A stretch of DNA of 64,000 nt from Streptococcus parasanguinis. GTDB taxonomy: Bacteria > Bacillota > Bacilli > Lactobacillales > Streptococcaceae. Under the pieces are notes generated by a model that ran no database searches, was not told the DNA's origin, and saw nothing but the letters and a program-made list of their open reading frames with translations. A program made the position numbers and the translations under genes. Location of the stretch: positions 124,001-188,000 of the forward strand of contig NZ_CABFMD010000022.1 of assembly GCF_901875555.1 (NCBI RefSeq), given 5' to 3'. Positions 6,718 through 16,059 of this stretch are shown piece after piece. Within the stretch, counting starts at the first letter, position 1. Every line of letters starts with the position of its first letter.

Positions 6718-9378
6718 ATGCAAACAAATAAAGAAAGACTCATTGCTGCTCTTCAAGAACCACTTGAGAGCACCTTTGCTACCTATAAAACCAGTGCCTA
6801 TGGTTTAGTTGACGATCAAGTGGAAGAAAACCGCGATATTTATGGCGAAAATGTCATCACAAAAGGTCAAGAAGATTCCATGATCAAAAAGATCTACGAA
6901 TCCATCATCAATCCTTTTACGGTGATTTTGTTGGTCATTGCGCTGGTTTCCTTCATCACCAATGTCTGGCTAGCGAAGCCAGGTGAGCAAGATCCAACGA
7001 CCTCCATCATCATTGTGACCTTGGTCTTGATTTCTGGTGGAATTCGCTTTATTCAAGAATTAAGAAGTGACAAGGCTGCAAGTAACCTGTCTCGTATGAT
7101 TGTCAATACAGCGACCGTTCTGCGTGATGAATCAGAACAAGAAATTCCGATCGATGAAATCGTTGTCGGAGATGTGATCAAACTGAGTGCCGGCGATATG
7201 ATCCCAGCAGATGTGGTCTTGATGGATTCTCGTGACTTCTTTGTCCAACAATCTGGTCTCACAGGAGAAAGTGATGCTGTTGAGAAGATTTGTCTCAGAA
7301 AAGCCGACAGTCAAAATCTAGATAGTCTCTTGGAGAGTGAAAGCTTGGCCTTCATGGGGACCAATGTCATCTCCGGACGTGCGACTGCCTTGGTTCTGGT
7401 AGTGGGTGATGAGACGATGATGGGCGCGATTGAGCAAACCATCAACACCTATGACGAACCAACCTCATTTGAGAGAGAAATGAATACTATTTCTTGGCTT
7501 TTGATTCGGCTCATGTTAGTCATGGTGCCCGTCGTCTTTGTGATCAATGGCCTAACAGACGGTGACTGGTTAGAGGCAGGTGTCTTTGCCCTCAGCGTTG
7601 GGGTTGGTTTGACTCCTGAAATGCTACCGATGATTATTACAGCGAGTCTTGCTAAGGGCTCTATCATCATGGCCAAGGAAAAAGTCGTTATCAAAAAACT
7701 CAATGCGATCCAAGATCTGGGTGCGATTGATATTTTGTGTACAGATAAGACAGGAACCTTGACCCAAGATGAAATCGTTTTGGAGTATCCGCTTGATATC
7801 CATGGAGATTTGGATCTATCAGTCCTTCGCCGGGCTTACTTGAATTCCTATTTCCAAACTGGACTAAAAAATTTGATGGACCGGGCGATTATTAACCGGA
7901 CACAAAAAGAAGCCAAGAAACATGAGATCGTTCGCGATCTAGATCAAACCTTCCATAAGATAGATGAATTGCCCTTTGATTTTGAACGTCGTCGTATGAG
8001 TGTCATCGTTAAGGATGAAGATGGTGTGGTCAGCATGGTGACCAAGGGGGCCTTGGAAGAAATGCTTTCTGTATCGACTTATGTTGAGTACAAGGGGGAG
8101 ATTAAACGCCTGACAGATGAAGTCCGTCAAGAAGTTCTCGTAGAAGTTGCCCAGTTAAATGAACAAGGCCTTCGTGTACTTGGCGTCAGCTACAAAACCG
8201 ACTTAGACGAAAATGACATCTTTAGTGTGGAAGATGAACGAGATATGATCCTAACCGGTTACCTTGCCTTTCTTGATCCACCAAAACCTTCAGCAGCTCC
8301 TGCTATCAAAGCTCTTGCAGAATATGGGGTCACAACTAAGATCTTAACTGGGGACAATGAAAAGGTCACCCAAGCTGTCTGTGAAAAAGTAGGACTAGAT
8401 GTCGAGCGGATTCTACTAGGAAGTGAAATCGATACGATGACAGACCAAGACTTAGCGCAAGTTGTGGAAACAACAACGGTCTTTGCCAAACTGTCACCCG
8501 ATCAAAAAGCACGGATCATTCTCTGCCTCAAGAACAATGGCCATAAGGTGGGTTACATGGGAGATGGGATCAACGATGCTCCATCCATGAAGGTGTCAGA
8601 TGTTGGGATCTCTGTGGATACCGCTGTGGATATTGCCAAAGAAACGGCAGATGTCATTCTTCTGGATAAGGACTTGATGGTCCTTGAAAAAGGCTTGGTC
8701 GAAGGCCGCAAAGTCTATGCCAATATGACCAAGTACATCAAGATGACGGTATCTTCTAACTTCGGGAATATCTTTTCTCTTCTCTTTGCCAGCATCTTTT
8801 TGCCCTTCCTTCCAATGGCGCCCGTTCATTTGATTGTGCTCAATCTGGTTTATGATATTTCCTGTATTGCTCTTCCATTTGACAATGTCGATAAGGAATT
8901 TCTCAGAGAACCTCGGATTTGGGAAGCCAATTCCATTATGCGCTTCATGGCATGGATCGGTCCAATATCATCTGTATTTGATATTCTCACTTATATGCTC
9001 CTTTACTTTATCGTTGTCCCAATGATTCTAGGACATGGGTATGTGCATGGAGCAGCAGATGCGGCAGCCTTTATCATGGTTTTTCAAACTGGATGGTTTA
9101 TCGAATCCATGTGGTCTCAAACCATGGTGATTCATATGTTGCGCTCACCAAAACTGCCATTTATCCAAAGTCGTCCAGCCTTCTCAGTTGTGGTGACCAC
9201 CTTAGTCGGAGCCTCTTTTGTGACCTTCCTTCCATACAGCCCTTTGGCTTCTATCTTGAAGCTGAGCCAACTAAATGGATTGTACTTTGTTCTGTTGTTT
9301 GCTATTATTGTCCTCTACATGCTGAGTGTGACGGTTGTCAAACGTATCTATATTAAGAAATACAAAGAGTGGTTGTAA
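6718..9378 (+). CDS. mgtA: Magnesium-transporting P-type ATPase, MgtA-like
   Basis: P3-type membrane ATPase of 886 residues importing Mg2+. Visible motifs are TGES near residue 182, the phosphorylation site DKTGTLT with D at about 343, and GDGINDAP with D at about 616. Membrane segments flank these in the standard order. The frame opens six codons earlier at a TTG, but AAAAAGGAG sits between that codon and the ATG at 6718, which is the better start. It follows an M-box riboswitch, terminator and small leader ORF, so expression should rise at low Mg2+. It is monocistronic, with a terminator after it. Confidence 0.92.
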   Translation: MQTNKERLIAALQEPLESTFATYKTSAYGLVDDQVEENRDIYGENVITKGQEDSMIKKIYESIINPFTVILLVIALVSFITNVWLAKPGEQDPTTSIIIVTLVLISGGIRFIQELRSDKAASNLSRMIVNTATVLRDESEQEIPIDEIVVGDVIKLSAGDMIPADVVLMDSRDFFVQQSGLTGESDAVEKICLRKADSQNLDSLLESESLAFMGTNVISGRATALVLVVGDETMMGAIEQTINTYDEPTSFEREMNTISWLLIRLMLVMVPVVFVINGLTDGDWLEAGVFALSVGVGLTPEMLPMIITASLAKGSIIMAKEKVVIKKLNAIQDLGAIDILCTDKTGTLTQDEIVLEYPLDIHGDLDLSVLRRAYLNSYFQTGLKNLMDRAIINRTQKEAKKHEIVRDLDQTFHKIDELPFDFERRRMSVIVKDEDGVVSMVTKGALEEMLSVSTYVEYKGEIKRLTDEVRQEVLVEVAQLNEQGLRVLGVSYKTDLDENDIFSVEDERDMILTGYLAFLDPPKPSAAPAIKALAEYGVTTKILTGDNEKVTQAVCEKVGLDVERILLGSEIDTMTDQDLAQVVETTTVFAKLSPDQKARIILCLKNNGHKVGYMGDGINDAPSMKVSDVGISVDTAVDIAKETADVILLDKDLMVLEKGLVEGRKVYANMTKYIKMTVSSNFGNIFSLLFASIFLPFLPMAPVHLIVLNLVYDISCIALPFDNVDKEFLREPRIWEANSIMRFMAWIGPISSVFDILTYMLLYFIVVPMILGHGYVHGAADAAAFIMVFQTGWFIESMWSQTMVIHMLRSPKLPFIQSRPAFSVVVTTLVGASFVTFLPYSPLASILKLSQLNGLYFVLLFAIIVLYMLSVTVVKRIYIKKYKEWL

Positions 9379-9396
9379 TTTATTTGTAGAAAGAAT

Positions 9397-9440
9397 GAGT
9401 CCTAACTTAAAAAATTAAGTGTAAGGGCTCTCTTTTTTTT
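9397..9440 (+). terminator. Terminator after mgtA
   Basis: Long hairpin GAGTCCT-ACTTAA/TTAAGT-AGGGCTC followed by a run of T residues at 9432-9440. Confidence 0.85.
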
Positions 9441-9451
9441 GTAAAATTTGG

Positions 9452-9457
9452 TATAAT
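9452..9457 (+). promoter_or_regulatory. -10 element of upp
   Basis: Perfect TATAAT preceded by TTTGG. A clear -35 is not visible because the mgtA terminator occupies that position. Confidence 0.5.
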
Positions 9458-9472
9458 AAGACGACTATAAAG

Positions 9473-9524
9473 TTGGAAATGATGGTTTCCAATGGTAACT
9501 TGTTTTCAAAGACGGAGTGAAAAC
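9473..9524 (+). other. Two consecutive hairpins in the upp 5' leader
   Basis: TTGGAAA (9473-9479)/TTTCCAA (9486-9492) and GTTTTCA (9502-9508)/TGAAAAC (9518-9524) are perfect stems. The untranslated leader is about 130 bases. No terminator-like T run follows and I do not recognise a known riboswitch or PyrR box. Confidence 0.45.
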
Positions 9525-9596
9525 GAAATGGGTTAGGGTTAGACACATTTCTTGCTCTTATTTGAAACAGAATGATTAGAAAGAAGGATCTCAAAA

Positions 9597-10226
9597 ATGG
9601 GAAAACTAGAAGTTATTAAACACCCCCTCATTCAACATAAATTGTCTATTCTTCGTCGTACAGATACCTCTACAAAGGCATTTCGTGAATTGGTAGATGA
9701 AATTGCTATGTTGATGGGCTACGAAGTGTTGCGTGAATTGCCTCTTGAAGATGTTGAGATTGAAACTCCTATTACCAAAACCGTTCAAAAGCAAATCGCG
9801 GGTAAGAAATTGGCCATTGTTCCTATTCTTCGTGCAGGGATTGGGATGGTTGATGGTCTCTTAAGTTTGGTACCAGCTGCTAAGGTTGGCCATATCGGGA
9901 TGTACCGTGATGAAGAAACCTTGAAACCTGTTGAATACTTGGTGAAATTGCCAGAAGATATTGATCAACGTCGTATCTTTGTAGTGGACCCGATGCTTGC
10001 TACGGGTGGATCCGCTATTCTAGCTATTGATTCCTTGAAAAAACGCGGCGCTAGCCATATCAAATTTGTCTGCTTGGTATCAGCGCCAGAAGGGGTGAAA
10101 GCTCTTCAAGAAGCTCACCCAGATGTTGATATCTTTACAGCAGCCCTCGACGATCATTTGAATGAACATGGTTACATCGTACCTGGTCTTGGGGATGCAG
10201 GTGACCGTTTATTCGGTACCAAATAA
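9597..10226 (+). CDS. upp: Uracil phosphoribosyltransferase
   Basis: Cytoplasmic salvage enzyme making UMP from uracil and PRPP. The 209-residue length is standard. The PRPP loop is seen as [11 protein letters not shown], and the uracil-binding end as [12 protein letters not shown]. Start ATG follows AAGAAGGATCTC. It has its own promoter and a structured leader, and sits directly upstream of clpP, an arrangement common in streptococci. Confidence 0.95.
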   Translation: MGKLEVIKHPLIQHKLSILRRTDTSTKAFRELVDEIAMLMGYEVLRELPLEDVEIETPITKTVQKQIAGKKLAIVPILRAGIGMVDGLLSLVPAAKVGHIGMYRDEETLKPVEYLVKLPEDIDQRRIFVVDPMLATGGSAILAIDSLKKRGASHIKFVCLVSAPEGVKALQEAHPDVDIFTAALDDHLNEHGYIVPGLGDAGDRLFGTK

Positions 10227-10263
10227 AGAAACCATTCATGATTCGTCCAAAAGGTGCTTTAGA

Positions 10264-10280
10264 TTTGACCTTTTTTGACC
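10264..10280. promoter_or_regulatory. CtsR operator at the clpP promoter
   Basis: TTTGACCTTTTTTGACC is the exact reverse complement of the CtsR heptad direct repeat GGTCAAANANGGTCAAA. It covers the -35 and part of the spacer of the clpP promoter, so bound CtsR would block RNA polymerase. Confidence 0.92.
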
Positions 10281-10293
10281 ATTGGTTTATAAT
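10265..10293 (+). promoter_or_regulatory. clpP promoter
   Basis: TTGACC (10265-10270), 17-base spacer, TATAAT (10288-10293). A short perfect palindrome CTCACGA-A-TCGTGAG (10312-10326) lies in the leader. Confidence 0.85.
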
Positions 10294-10355
10294 AGCACAT
10301 ATACTTTGAACCTCACGAATCGTGAGAATGAATGGATACTAAAGGAGAAGAATAG

Positions 10356-10946
10356 ATGATTCCAGTAGTTATTGAACAAACCAGTCGTGGAGAACGTTCT
10401 TACGATATTTATTCCCGTCTGTTGAAAGATCGAATTATCATGGTAACAGGACCAGTTGAGGACCAAATGGCTAACTCCATTATCGCTCAATTGCTCTTCT
10501 TGGATGCCCAAGATAATACAAAAGATATCTATATGTATGTCAATACACCAGGTGGCTCTGTCTCTGCAGGTCTCGCCATTGTGGATACCATGAACTTTAT
10601 CAAGTCAGATGTCCAAACCATTGTCATGGGGATGGCAGCTTCTATGGGGACTGTCATTGCTTCAAGCGGTGCTAAGGGCAAACGCTTCATGTTGCCAAAT
10701 GCAGAGTACATGATTCACCAACCAATGGGTGGTACTGGTGGTGGTACCCAACAAACGGATATGGCCATTGCAGCAGAACACTTGCTCAAAACACGGAATA
10801 ACTTGGAAAAAATCCTTGCGGAAAATGCAGGTCAATCCATTGAAAAAGTGCATGCAGATGCGGAACGTGACAATTGGATGAGCGCGCAAGAAACTCTTGA
10901 ATATGGCTTTATTGATGAAATCATGGCCAACAATAATTTGGGCTAA
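10356..10946 (+). CDS. clpP: ATP-dependent Clp protease proteolytic subunit
   Basis: Serine protease forming the tetradecameric chamber that works with ClpX, ClpC, ClpE or ClpL. The catalytic triad is visible: S96 in GMAASMGT, H121 in MIHQPMGG and D172 in the ERDNWM stretch. At 196 residues the length is normal. ATG follows AAAGGAG. The CtsR box over its promoter places it in the class III heat-shock regulon. Confidence 0.96.
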   Translation: MIPVVIEQTSRGERSYDIYSRLLKDRIIMVTGPVEDQMANSIIAQLLFLDAQDNTKDIYMYVNTPGGSVSAGLAIVDTMNFIKSDVQTIVMGMAASMGTVIASSGAKGKRFMLPNAEYMIHQPMGGTGGGTQQTDMAIAAEHLLKTRNNLEKILAENAGQSIEKVHADAERDNWMSAQETLEYGFIDEIMANNNLG

Positions 10947-10969
10947 ACCATCCTCTGGAATGGTCCAAC

Positions 10970-10996
10970 AAGGCTAGGCACTGTCTAGCCTTTTTT
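10970..10996 (+). terminator. Terminator after clpP
   Basis: AGGCTAG/CTAGCCT stem with a 7-base loop and a T run. Confidence 0.85.
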
Positions 10997-11067
10997 GCTC
11001 TCATAAAAGAGTAGTTCTTTTTCTTGAAATTTGATATACTAGTAGTAGAACTAGAAAGGGATTGACC

Positions 11068-11346
11068 ATGTTTGAGAAACAAGAAAGAACAGGCTTGATT
11101 GTCAAGTTGTATTACAATCGAGATGGGAAAAAATTACAATCTGTCGGAGATGTCTTGTACCATTCTAAGAAATGCCGTTATGTCCAATTGTATGTGGACA
11201 GTGACAAGGCCGATCAAGTCATGGAAGACTTAAAGAAAGAACATTATGTCAAAAAGGTCTTGCCTTGCCATCTCAAAGATTTAGATACGGATTTTGTGGG
11301 GAGTTTGCAGCGATTGGAGGCCCCATCCGTGGTCACAGAAGGATAG
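11068..11346 (+). CDS. ylbG: YlbG family protein (DUF2129)
   Basis: Small cytoplasmic protein of 92 residues; the family is widespread in Firmicutes and its function is not established. The pattern from RTGLIVKLY through the central HSKKCRYVQLYVD to HYVKKVLPCHLKDL fits DUF2129. The ATG at 11068 follows AGAAAGGG at good spacing, better than the TTG two codons earlier. It stands alone between the clpP and liv terminators. Confidence 0.8.
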   Translation: MFEKQERTGLIVKLYYNRDGKKLQSVGDVLYHSKKCRYVQLYVDSDKADQVMEDLKKEHYVKKVLPCHLKDLDTDFVGSLQRLEAPSVVTEG

Positions 11347-11350
11347 AAAA

Positions 11351-11380
11351 CGCAATCATTTGGTAGATTGCGCTTTTTTT
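11351..11380 (+). terminator. Terminator after ylbG
   Basis: CGCAATC/GATTGCG stem followed by seven T residues. Confidence 0.9.
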
Positions 11381-11381
11381 A

Positions 11382-11410
11382 TTGACAATTGTCAGATAAT
11401 TCGGTATATT
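11382..11410 (+). promoter_or_regulatory. livJ promoter
   Basis: Consensus TTGACA (11382-11387), 17-base spacer, TATATT (11405-11410). The spacer carries a CodY-like box, and TGACAATTGTCA is a 12-bp palindrome over the -35. Confidence 0.85.
11387..11401. promoter_or_regulatory. CodY-like box in the livJ promoter
   Basis: AATTGTCAGATAATT differs from the CodY consensus AATTTTCWGAAAATT at two of 15 positions and lies between -35 and -10. CodY responds to branched-chain amino acids, the substrates of this importer. Confidence 0.7.
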
Positions 11411-11454
11411 CTTAATGTATTTATTTTAAGATTCATTTAAGGAGATCAAAACAA

Positions 11455-12612
11455 ATGAAGAAAAAATTTGCTCTTTCATTTTTAACCATTGCAAGTGTCG
11501 CTCTTCTTGCGGCTTGTGGTGAAGTTTCTACTTCAGGTTCAAACACAACTGGTAACGAAATCGGCAAGGAACTAAAAGTCGGTTTTAACTTTGAAAAAAC
11601 TGGTGAAGTAGCAGCCTATGGTAGTGCTGAACAAAAAGGTGCCCAATTGGCCGTTGATGAAATCAACGCTAAGGGTGGAGCCGACGGTAAGAAGATCGTT
11701 GTCACAGACAAAGATAACAAGTCTGAAACAGCTGAAGCAGCTACCGTTACAACTAATCTTGTAACCCAATCAAAAGTAAACGCTCTTGTAGGACCTGCAA
11801 CTTCTGGTGCTACTGCAGCAGCCGTTGCCAATGCTGGTAAAGCAGGTGTTCCATTGGTAACACCATCTGCAACACAAGATGATTTGACAAAAGGTCAAGA
11901 TTACCTTTTCCGTGCAACCTTCATCGATAGTTTCCAAGGAAAAATCATTTCAAAATATACAACGGATAACTTGAAAGCGAAGAAAGTCGTTCTTTACTAC
12001 GATAACTCATCTGACTATGCGAAAGGGATTGCTGAAGCCTTCAAGAAATCTTTCAAAGGTGAAATCGTAGCAACAGAAACGTTCCAATCTAAGGATACAG
12101 ACTTCCAAGCTGCCCTTACAAAAATCAAAGATAAAGACTTCGATGCCATTGTTCTTCCAGGTTACTACACTGAAACTGGTAAAATCGTAAACCAAGCGCG
12201 TGGTATGGGAATCAAACAACCAATCATTGGTGGTGATGGATTTAGCGATGAGAAATTCGTTGAACAAGCAACACCTGCTGCAGCTACAGACATCTACTAC
12301 GTAGCTGGATTCTCTACTGAAGGTGAAATGACTGATAAAGCCAAGAAATTCGTAGAAGCATACAAAGCGAAATACAACGAAGAACCTTCAATGTTTGCAG
12401 CTTTGGCTTACGATTCAGTTTACATGATTGCTGATGCATCTAAAGGTGCTAAGAACTCTGTTGAATTGAAAGACAACCTTGCGAAGTTGAAAGACTTGGA
12501 AGGTGTGACTGGTACAATGTCCATCGACAAGAACCACAACCCGGTTAAATCAGCTCTCATGATTGGCTTGAAAGATGGTAAAGTTAAATCCGTTGAGTCT
12601 GTTAAACCTTAA
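11455..12612 (+). CDS. livJ: Branched-chain amino acid ABC transporter, substrate-binding lipoprotein
   Basis: Extracellular lipid-anchored receptor of 385 residues. It has a signal peptide with lipobox LLAAC at about residues 17-21, followed by a Ser/Thr/Gly linker. The mature part is a type I periplasmic-binding fold (Leu/Ile/Val-binding family), with ATSGATAAA and the hinge-region motifs. It is first in livJHMGF. A hairpin between livJ and livH probably lowers expression of the membrane genes relative to the receptor. The promoter carries a CodY-like box. Confidence 0.93.
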   Translation: MKKKFALSFLTIASVALLAACGEVSTSGSNTTGNEIGKELKVGFNFEKTGEVAAYGSAEQKGAQLAVDEINAKGGADGKKIVVTDKDNKSETAEAATVTTNLVTQSKVNALVGPATSGATAAAVANAGKAGVPLVTPSATQDDLTKGQDYLFRATFIDSFQGKIISKYTTDNLKAKKVVLYYDNSSDYAKGIAEAFKKSFKGEIVATETFQSKDTDFQAALTKIKDKDFDAIVLPGYYTETGKIVNQARGMGIKQPIIGGDGFSDEKFVEQATPAAATDIYYVAGFSTEGEMTDKAKKFVEAYKAKYNEEPSMFAALAYDSVYMIADASKGAKNSVELKDNLAKLKDLEGVTGTMSIDKNHNPVKSALMIGLKDGKVKSVESVKP

Positions 12613-12634
12613 TTATCATTTGTTGTTTGTACAA

Positions 12635-12664
12635 GAGGCTAGGAGAATAAAGAATCCTGGCCTC
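12635..12664 (+). terminator. Intercistronic hairpin between livJ and livH
   Basis: GAGGCTAGGA/TCCTGGCCTC stem followed by a weak T-rich tail. It probably causes partial termination, giving more receptor than permease. Confidence 0.65.
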
Positions 12665-12693
12665 GCTCTTTATTGTTAGAAAGGATGGTTCAT

Positions 12694-13563
12694 ATGCTTC
12701 AGCAATTAGTGAACGGTCTAATCTTGGGAAGTGTCTATGCACTCTTGGCCCTAGGTTATACCATGGTGTATGGAATTATCAAATTGATCAACTTTGCCCA
12801 TGGGGATATCTACATGGTAGGTGCCTTTATGGGATATTTCTTATTGAATTCATGGAAAGTGAACTTCTTTGTAGCCTTGCTTCTAGCCATGGTTGGGACA
12901 GCTATTTTAGGGGTTGTGATTGAATACCTGGCTTATCGTCCGCTTCGTCATTCGACTCGGATTGCTGCCTTGATCACAGCCATCGGTGTCTCCTTTTTGC
13001 TCCAATATGGGATGGTCTTCTTTGTAGGAGCCAATACCCGTTCCTTCCCCCAAGTTATTCACACGGTTCGTTACAACTTCGGTCCGATTTCTATCTCCAA
13101 CATTCAGTTGATGATCTTGGGAGTGTCTGTTTTCTTGATGGTCGCTCTTCAATTTATTATCCAAAAGACAAAGATGGGGAAAGCCATGCGGGCTGTATCT
13201 GTCGATAGTGATGCGGCTCAATTGATGGGGATTAACGTAAACCGGACCATCAGCTTTACCTTTGCTTTGGGATCAGCCTTGGCAGGTGCTGGTGGGGTTT
13301 TGATCGGTTTGTACTACAACTCGATCGAGCCTTTGATGGGGATGACACCAGGGATCAAAGCCTTTGTCGCAGCCGTTCTTGGAGGAATTGGAATCATTCC
13401 AGGTGCAGCCCTAGGTGGATTTGTTATCGGTTTGTTGGAAACCTTCGCTACAGCGATTGGTCTTTCAGACTTCCGTGATGCCATTGTATATGCCATCTTG
13501 ATTGTGATCTTGCTTATCCGTCCAGCAGGTATCCTCGGTAAAAATGTGAAAGAGAAGGTGTAA
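12694..13563 (+). CDS. livH: Branched-chain amino acid ABC transporter permease LivH
   Basis: Membrane permease of 289 residues with about eight hydrophobic segments. The N-terminal pattern, LVNGLILGSVYALLALGYTM then INFAHGDIYM, is characteristic of LivH. AGAAAGGA sits eight bases before the ATG at 12694, which is preferred to two upstream in-frame candidates. It pairs with LivM as the transmembrane channel. Confidence 0.92.
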   Translation: MLQQLVNGLILGSVYALLALGYTMVYGIIKLINFAHGDIYMVGAFMGYFLLNSWKVNFFVALLLAMVGTAILGVVIEYLAYRPLRHSTRIAALITAIGVSFLLQYGMVFFVGANTRSFPQVIHTVRYNFGPISISNIQLMILGVSVFLMVALQFIIQKTKMGKAMRAVSVDSDAAQLMGINVNRTISFTFALGSALAGAGGVLIGLYYNSIEPLMGMTPGIKAFVAAVLGGIGIIPGAALGGFVIGLLETFATAIGLSDFRDAIVYAILIVILLIRPAGILGKNVKEKV

Positions 13564-13566
13564 GCC

Positions 13567-14514
13567 ATGAAACAAAATTTAAAAGTGAATATAGTCTGGC
13601 TTGGTCTTTTGGTCGCAGGTTTTGCCTTGATCCAAGTCTTGGTTGCAGCGGGTGTGCTCAACCTCTTCTATATCCAAATTTTGGAACAAATCGGGATTAA
13701 CATTATCCTTGCAGTTGGCCTGAACCTCATTGTTGGTTTCTCAGGTCAATTCTCACTCGGTCATGCCGGCTTTATGGCAATTGGTGCCTATTCTGCAGCC
13801 ATTCTCGGTTCTAAATCGCCAACCTACGGTGCTTTCTTTGGTGCTATGGTTTTAGGTGCTTTGATTGCTGGTGTCGTTGCCTTAATCGTTGGGGTTCCAA
13901 CCCTTCGGTTGAAAGGGGACTACCTCGCGATTGCGACACTTGGGGTTTCTGAAATCATCCGGATCTTGATCGTCAATGGTGGTACTCTAACAAATGGTGC
14001 CGCTGGTATCCTTGGTTTACCAGCTTTTACAACTTGGCAATTGGTTTACCTCTTTGTCGTGATTACAACGATCTTTACGATTAACTTCTTACGCAGTCCA
14101 ATTGGGCGTTCTACCCTTTCTGTTCGTGAAGATGAAATCGCAGCAGAATCTGTTGGGATCAATACGACCAAAGTGAAAGTCATTGCCTTTGTATTTGGTG
14201 CGATCACAGCTGCGATTGCGGGATCTCTTCAAGCTGGCTTTATCGGTTCTGTTGTTCCTAAAGATTACTCTTTCACTAATACCATTAATGTCTTAATCAT
14301 TGTCGTGTTTGGTGGTTTGGGATCGATGTCAGGAACAGTTGTAGCAGCTATCGTCTTGGGTATCTTGAACATGGTGCTTCAAGACTTCTCAAGCGTTCGT
14401 ATGATCATTTACTCATTGGCTTTGATTCTCGTGATGATCTTCCGTCCAGGTGGTCTTCTTGGAACATGGGAATTTAGCTTGAAAAAACTACTCTCAAAAA
14501 AGGAGGCTAACTAA
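13567..14514 (+). CDS. livM: Branched-chain amino acid ABC transporter permease LivM
   Basis: Second membrane permease, 315 residues. GLNLIVGFSGQFSLGHAGFM and the cytoplasmic loop with RLKGDYLAIATLG (the ATPase-coupling EAA-like region) mark LivM. It starts three bases after livH and its stop overlaps the start of livG by one base. Confidence 0.92.
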   Translation: MKQNLKVNIVWLGLLVAGFALIQVLVAAGVLNLFYIQILEQIGINIILAVGLNLIVGFSGQFSLGHAGFMAIGAYSAAILGSKSPTYGAFFGAMVLGALIAGVVALIVGVPTLRLKGDYLAIATLGVSEIIRILIVNGGTLTNGAAGILGLPAFTTWQLVYLFVVITTIFTINFLRSPIGRSTLSVREDEIAAESVGINTTKVKVIAFVFGAITAAIAGSLQAGFIGSVVPKDYSFTNTINVLIIVVFGGLGSMSGTVVAAIVLGILNMVLQDFSSVRMIIYSLALILVMIFRPGGLLGTWEFSLKKLLSKKEAN

Positions 14515-15278
14515 TGGCACTTCTTGAAGTAAAAAATTTAACAAAAAACTTTGGTGGTTTGACAGCCGTTGGGGATGTGACCATGGAACTCAATGAAGGG
14601 GAATTGGTTGGTTTGATCGGACCCAACGGTGCTGGTAAAACAACCCTCTTCAACCTCCTAACAGGAGTATATGAGCCAAGTGAAGGAACCATTACTTTAG
14701 ATGGGCACCTATTAAACGGTAAAGCACCTTATAAAATCGCTGCTGGTGGTCTGGGACGGACTTTCCAAAATATTCGTCTCTTTAAAGACTTGAGCGTTTT
14801 GGACAATGTCTTGATTGCCTTTGCCAATCACCACAAACCACATGTCTTTGCTAGTCTGTTCCGCTTGCCAAGCTATTATAAGAATGAAGAAGCTTTGAAA
14901 GCAAAAGCTCTTGAATTGTTAGCCATTTTTGGTTTGGAAAAAGAAGCAGATACCTTGGCCAAGAATTTAGCTTACGGACAACAACGTCACTTGGAGATCG
15001 TTCGTGCCCTTGCTACAGAGCCAAAAATCCTCTTCTTGGATGAACCTGCTGCAGGGATGAACCCTCAAGAAACAGCAGAATTGACCCAATTGATCCGTCG
15101 CATTCAAAAAGAATTCAATATTACGATCATGCTGATCGAACACGATATGAGCTTGGTCATGAAAGTAACAGAGCGGATTTATGTATTGGAATATGGTCGC
15201 TTGATTGCCCATGGTACGCCAGATGAAATCAAGACCAACAAACGCGTAATCGAAGCATATCTAGGGGGTGAAGCCTAA
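14514..15278 (+). CDS. livG: Branched-chain amino acid ABC transporter ATPase LivG
   Basis: Cytoplasmic ATPase of 254 residues. Walker A is GPNGAGKTT, and Walker B is ILFLDEPAAGMNP. The signature is LAYGQQRHLE, the variant usual in LivG. A strong AAGGAGG precedes the ATG, which overlaps the livM stop; its own stop overlaps the livF start. Confidence 0.93.
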   Translation: MALLEVKNLTKNFGGLTAVGDVTMELNEGELVGLIGPNGAGKTTLFNLLTGVYEPSEGTITLDGHLLNGKAPYKIAAGGLGRTFQNIRLFKDLSVLDNVLIAFANHHKPHVFASLFRLPSYYKNEEALKAKALELLAIFGLEKEADTLAKNLAYGQQRHLEIVRALATEPKILFLDEPAAGMNPQETAELTQLIRRIQKEFNITIMLIEHDMSLVMKVTERIYVLEYGRLIAHGTPDEIKTNKRVIEAYLGGEA

Positions 15279-15988
15279 TGTCTATGTTAAAAGTTGAAAA
15301 TCTTTCTGTACACTATGGCATGATCCAGGCTGTCCGTGATGTCAGTTTCGAAGTCAATGAAGGGGAAGTTGTTTCTCTTATCGGTGCCAATGGTGCTGGG
15401 AAAACCTCTATTCTTCGTACCATTTCAGGTTTGGTGCGTCCAAGTGCTGGGAAGATCGAGTTCTTGGGTCAGGAGATTCAAAAGGTTCCGGCTCAAAAGA
15501 TTGTAGCAGCAGGGCTCTCTCAAGTTCCAGAAGGCCGCCACGTCTTTCCAGGCTTGACCGTTATGGAAAACTTGGAAATGGGAGCTTTCTTGAAGAAAGA
15601 TCGAGAAGAAAATCAAGCCAACTTGAAGAAAGTCTTCTCTCGTTTTCCACGATTGGAAGAACGGAAGAACCAAGATGCAGCCACCCTATCTGGTGGGGAA
15701 CAACAAATGCTCGCAATGGGTCGTGCCCTCATGTCGACGCCAAAACTCTTGCTTTTGGATGAACCTTCTATGGGATTGGCCCCAATCTTCATCCAAGAAA
15801 TCTTTGATATCATCCAAGATATCCAAAAACAAGGAACAACCGTTCTCTTGATTGAACAAAATGCCAACAAGGCCCTTGCCATCGCAGACCGTGGTTATGT
15901 TCTCGAAACAGGGAAAGTCGTTCTTTCCGGAACAGGAAAAGAACTCTTAGCCTCAGAAGAAGTCCGTAAGGCTTATTTGGGTGGATAA
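15278..15988 (+). CDS. livF: Branched-chain amino acid ABC transporter ATPase LivF
   Basis: Second ATPase, 236 residues, last gene of the operon. Walker A is GANGAGKTS, signature LSGGEQQM, Walker B LLLLDEPSMGLAP. VPEGRHVFPGLTVMENL is the LivF hallmark. Start overlaps the livG stop. A repeat element follows. Confidence 0.93.
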   Translation: MSMLKVENLSVHYGMIQAVRDVSFEVNEGEVVSLIGANGAGKTSILRTISGLVRPSAGKIEFLGQEIQKVPAQKIVAAGLSQVPEGRHVFPGLTVMENLEMGAFLKKDREENQANLKKVFSRFPRLEERKNQDAATLSGGEQQMLAMGRALMSTPKLLLLDEPSMGLAPIFIQEIFDIIQDIQKQGTTVLLIEQNANKALAIADRGYVLETGKVVLSGTGKELLASEEVRKAYLGG

Positions 15989-16059
15989 GATTTCTAAAGT
16001 TTGTTTGAAAGAAAAAGATAGCTAAATCTTTCTTCGTATTGATGACAAAGAAAATTTAG

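Noticed and set aside
10312..10326. CTCACGA-A-TCGTGAG palindrome before clpP as a CIRCE element
   Set aside because: CIRCE requires TTAGCACTC, nine bases, GAGTGCTAA; this palindrome does not fit, and control by CtsR is already explained.
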